From Coprinus comatus (taxonomy: Eukaryota; Basidiomycota; Agaricomycetes; Agaricales; Agaricaceae): DNA of 64,000 bases. The number at the start of each line of letters is the position of its first letter. Position 1 is the first letter of the stretch. A program made the position numbers and the translations under genes. The notes under the pieces were generated by a model. The model worked only from the letters and a program-made list of their open reading frames with translations. It made no database searches and was not told the origin of the DNA. The stretch covers positions 22,526 through 86,525 of the forward strand of contig JAWPGT010000086.1 in assembly GCA_034638255.1 (NCBI GenBank). Reading direction: 5' to 3'. Positions 62,101 to 64,000 of this stretch are shown in pieces.

Positions 62101-64000
62101 AGGTGTTTGAAATCCTAGCCAACTGAACTGCGGTGGGTTTGTACATCACTGAAATCTATGCATTTAGTAAGTCATAGTCTGCCCGCTTTAATTAGTGGCA
62201 CGAGCAAGCTGCTCAGGGTAGCAAAAGCTCTAAGTGAGCATTATCAAGCTGTTAGGCAGCAGTTCTCCCTCTTCTATTCCCAATCCTTTTCTTACCCCAA
62301 CAAATTCTATTCTAAAAACCTCTACAGATTCTTGGGCAACCACCAACACTGAATCATCATTTCACGACAATGAAGAACCAGCCAAACATCAGTTCCTAAA
62401 CTGGAATTTGATAGGTCGCAACTTCAATGAAGCAGATCTCATTACCGAGAAACCCCTTCCACCGAGCCCTTCCCAGCTCACATCTCCGGACTGATCCAAG
62501 CCTCTACCTCACAAGACTCTGGACACTCCACCTTGTCATTTTATACACAACCACCAGTACCTCCCCAATCTCAGTTTTTCGGAGAACCTAGCCCTATACA
62601 ATGACAAAGTTTGCAATCTAGCAAGACTTCAAGACAACAATACAGAGAAAAATCACAACAATCTTCATCTGAAGAAGACAACTCAGATGATGACCCCCTA
62701 CCAATCCCTCCTCAAAGACCTAGAGTTACTATCCCACCTCGAGTCCATACACCAATCCCAACTCCTGCCAACCCAACAACTCCACAAACTTAGACATTAC
62801 CCCCAGCTCCACCAAATCTCCCCACACCTACTACAAACAGCGTGTCAAGCTTAAATCCAATGATGCCCACCACAACCACTGTCCCAGCACTCAAACTCCC
62901 AGTTCCCCCACCATTCGCTGGAGACACAGCATCCTATGGGCATTGGAAACAATGCCTTGGAATCTACTATGCAGCAGACCAAGCCTGATTCCATGACAGT
63001 GAAACAAAGATCCTATACACTCTTTCCCTTATGGTTGGACTGGCAGCCACATGGGCACACACATTTACAGAAAGCAAATACGATGACACCAATGCAACCT
63101 ACAGCTTCAGAACCTTCAAAGCATTCAACACAGCCTTGGACACAAGCTTCCACTCATCCACCCATGTCTCAGATGCCATGGCCTGGATTACCAAGTTTAA
63201 ACAAGGAATGCACAATATACACGAATACATCGCAGAATTCGAAGCCCTCACACTTGAGGCACAAATCACACAAGACACACTCAAAATCCATCTCTTCAAA
63301 ATGGGTCTTGAACCCACAATTGGAATGTATGCCATCAGAGCCATGCCAGCCGATACCTATGAAGCATGGAAAGGTGCTGCCCACACAGCCAGCCATATAC
63401 TTCAGTCTGAACGAGACTATCATCAGACACACTATCCCCAAAGGAACCCTCAAATATGTCAAAACCCTTGCTATCGCCAGACTCAAAACTTTTGTCAACC
63501 ACAGTCTATCCCGCATTACATTCAACCACCTGTGGTCACAAAAGACCCATACGCCATGGATGTTGACTACATCAAAGAGGCAATCAATAACCTTTACCTC
63601 AACAGTGAAGAGGAACTCTGTAACATACACGATGAACAGGAGGACTTTGAAGAAGAAATCCCTCAGCCACCTCAAGTTGATCCCAGAGAGATCCTTAATC
63701 AATTCATTGACAGAGTCTTCACAAGTGAACAAAAGGAATTGTTCAGAGATTGACTTTGTTTCCTCTGCAAGAAACCCAGCCATTTCACCAACTGATGCCC
63801 AGCTTGATGAACTGGCCCATCACCTAATCGCCCAAGGTCAATCCCTCACCAGGCATACAACCAGAGGAAGGCCCTGACCAAAAATCGAAACCCCCATCTA
63901 TGACGTCAGATCAACAACCTCATCAAAACTGCCCCTGAAGAAGAAGTAGCAGATGTCTATGATTACTTCTCCCAGGATAACATGAACAATGATTTCAGCA

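Overview
The window is a piece of a basidiomycete nuclear genome, most probably an agaricomycete. Protein genes are cut by many short introns (about 49-70 nt, GT..AG). The gene families fit this group: F-box proteins, a Zn2Cys6 regulator, trichodiene-synthase-type sesquiterpene synthases, chromodomain Ty3/gypsy retroelements, a hAT transposon, and a DDE/integrase-like transposon carrying an alpha-kinase gene. I see no rRNA, no convincing tRNA and no prokaryotic feature. All splice models were read by eye from GT/AG sites and reading frames.

Left part, 1-25 kb, mostly single-copy genes. It holds the 3' end of an F-box/LRR-like gene (2-595, +) and two F-box genes (1668-3110 and 4059-5830, both -). 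A 4.4-kb non-coding stretch leads to a Zn2Cys6 transcription factor (10271-11775, +). Next come a conserved membrane-anchored protein of unknown function (13115-14993, -), a very large Ser-rich protein of unknown function (15186-19739, -) and a glutathione-independent-type formaldehyde dehydrogenase in 16 exons, some only 8-9 nt long (20856-23349, -). A secreted protein with three cysteine modules closes this part (23996-24577, -).

Middle part, 25-41 kb. After 5.5 kb without genes, a sesquiterpene synthase (30117-31139, -) shares a 413-bp divergent promoter with mitochondrial ArgJ of arginine synthesis (31553-33125, +). Then come a second three-module cysteine-rich secreted protein (34866-35285, +), an F-box pseudogene split by a 1-kb inverted-repeat element (35777-38446) and a second, paralogous sesquiterpene synthase (38998-40080, -). 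The paired terpene synthases and paired secreted proteins suggest local duplication in an accessory region. No other trichothecene-type pathway gene is visible.

Right part, 41.6-64 kb, is a nest of transposons. A 6.27-kb element with about 425-bp terminal inverted repeats carries a DDE/integrase-like transposase and, in the opposite direction, an alpha-type protein kinase gene. A decayed hAT gene (48857-54610) is itself interrupted by a 1.96-kb element with tandem repeats and by a solo LTR. A Ty3/gypsy chromovirus with 365-bp LTRs (56145-62057) and the gag of a second gypsy-type element, running off the right end, follow. Nearly every internal stop codon in these elements is TGA at a position where CGA (Arg) is expected, and the mismatches between the two big inverted repeats that I aligned base by base sit at CpG sites. 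Together these point to CpG-directed C-to-T mutation of repeats.

Several host genes also show isolated single-base frame breaks in low-complexity sequence, which may be assembly errors.
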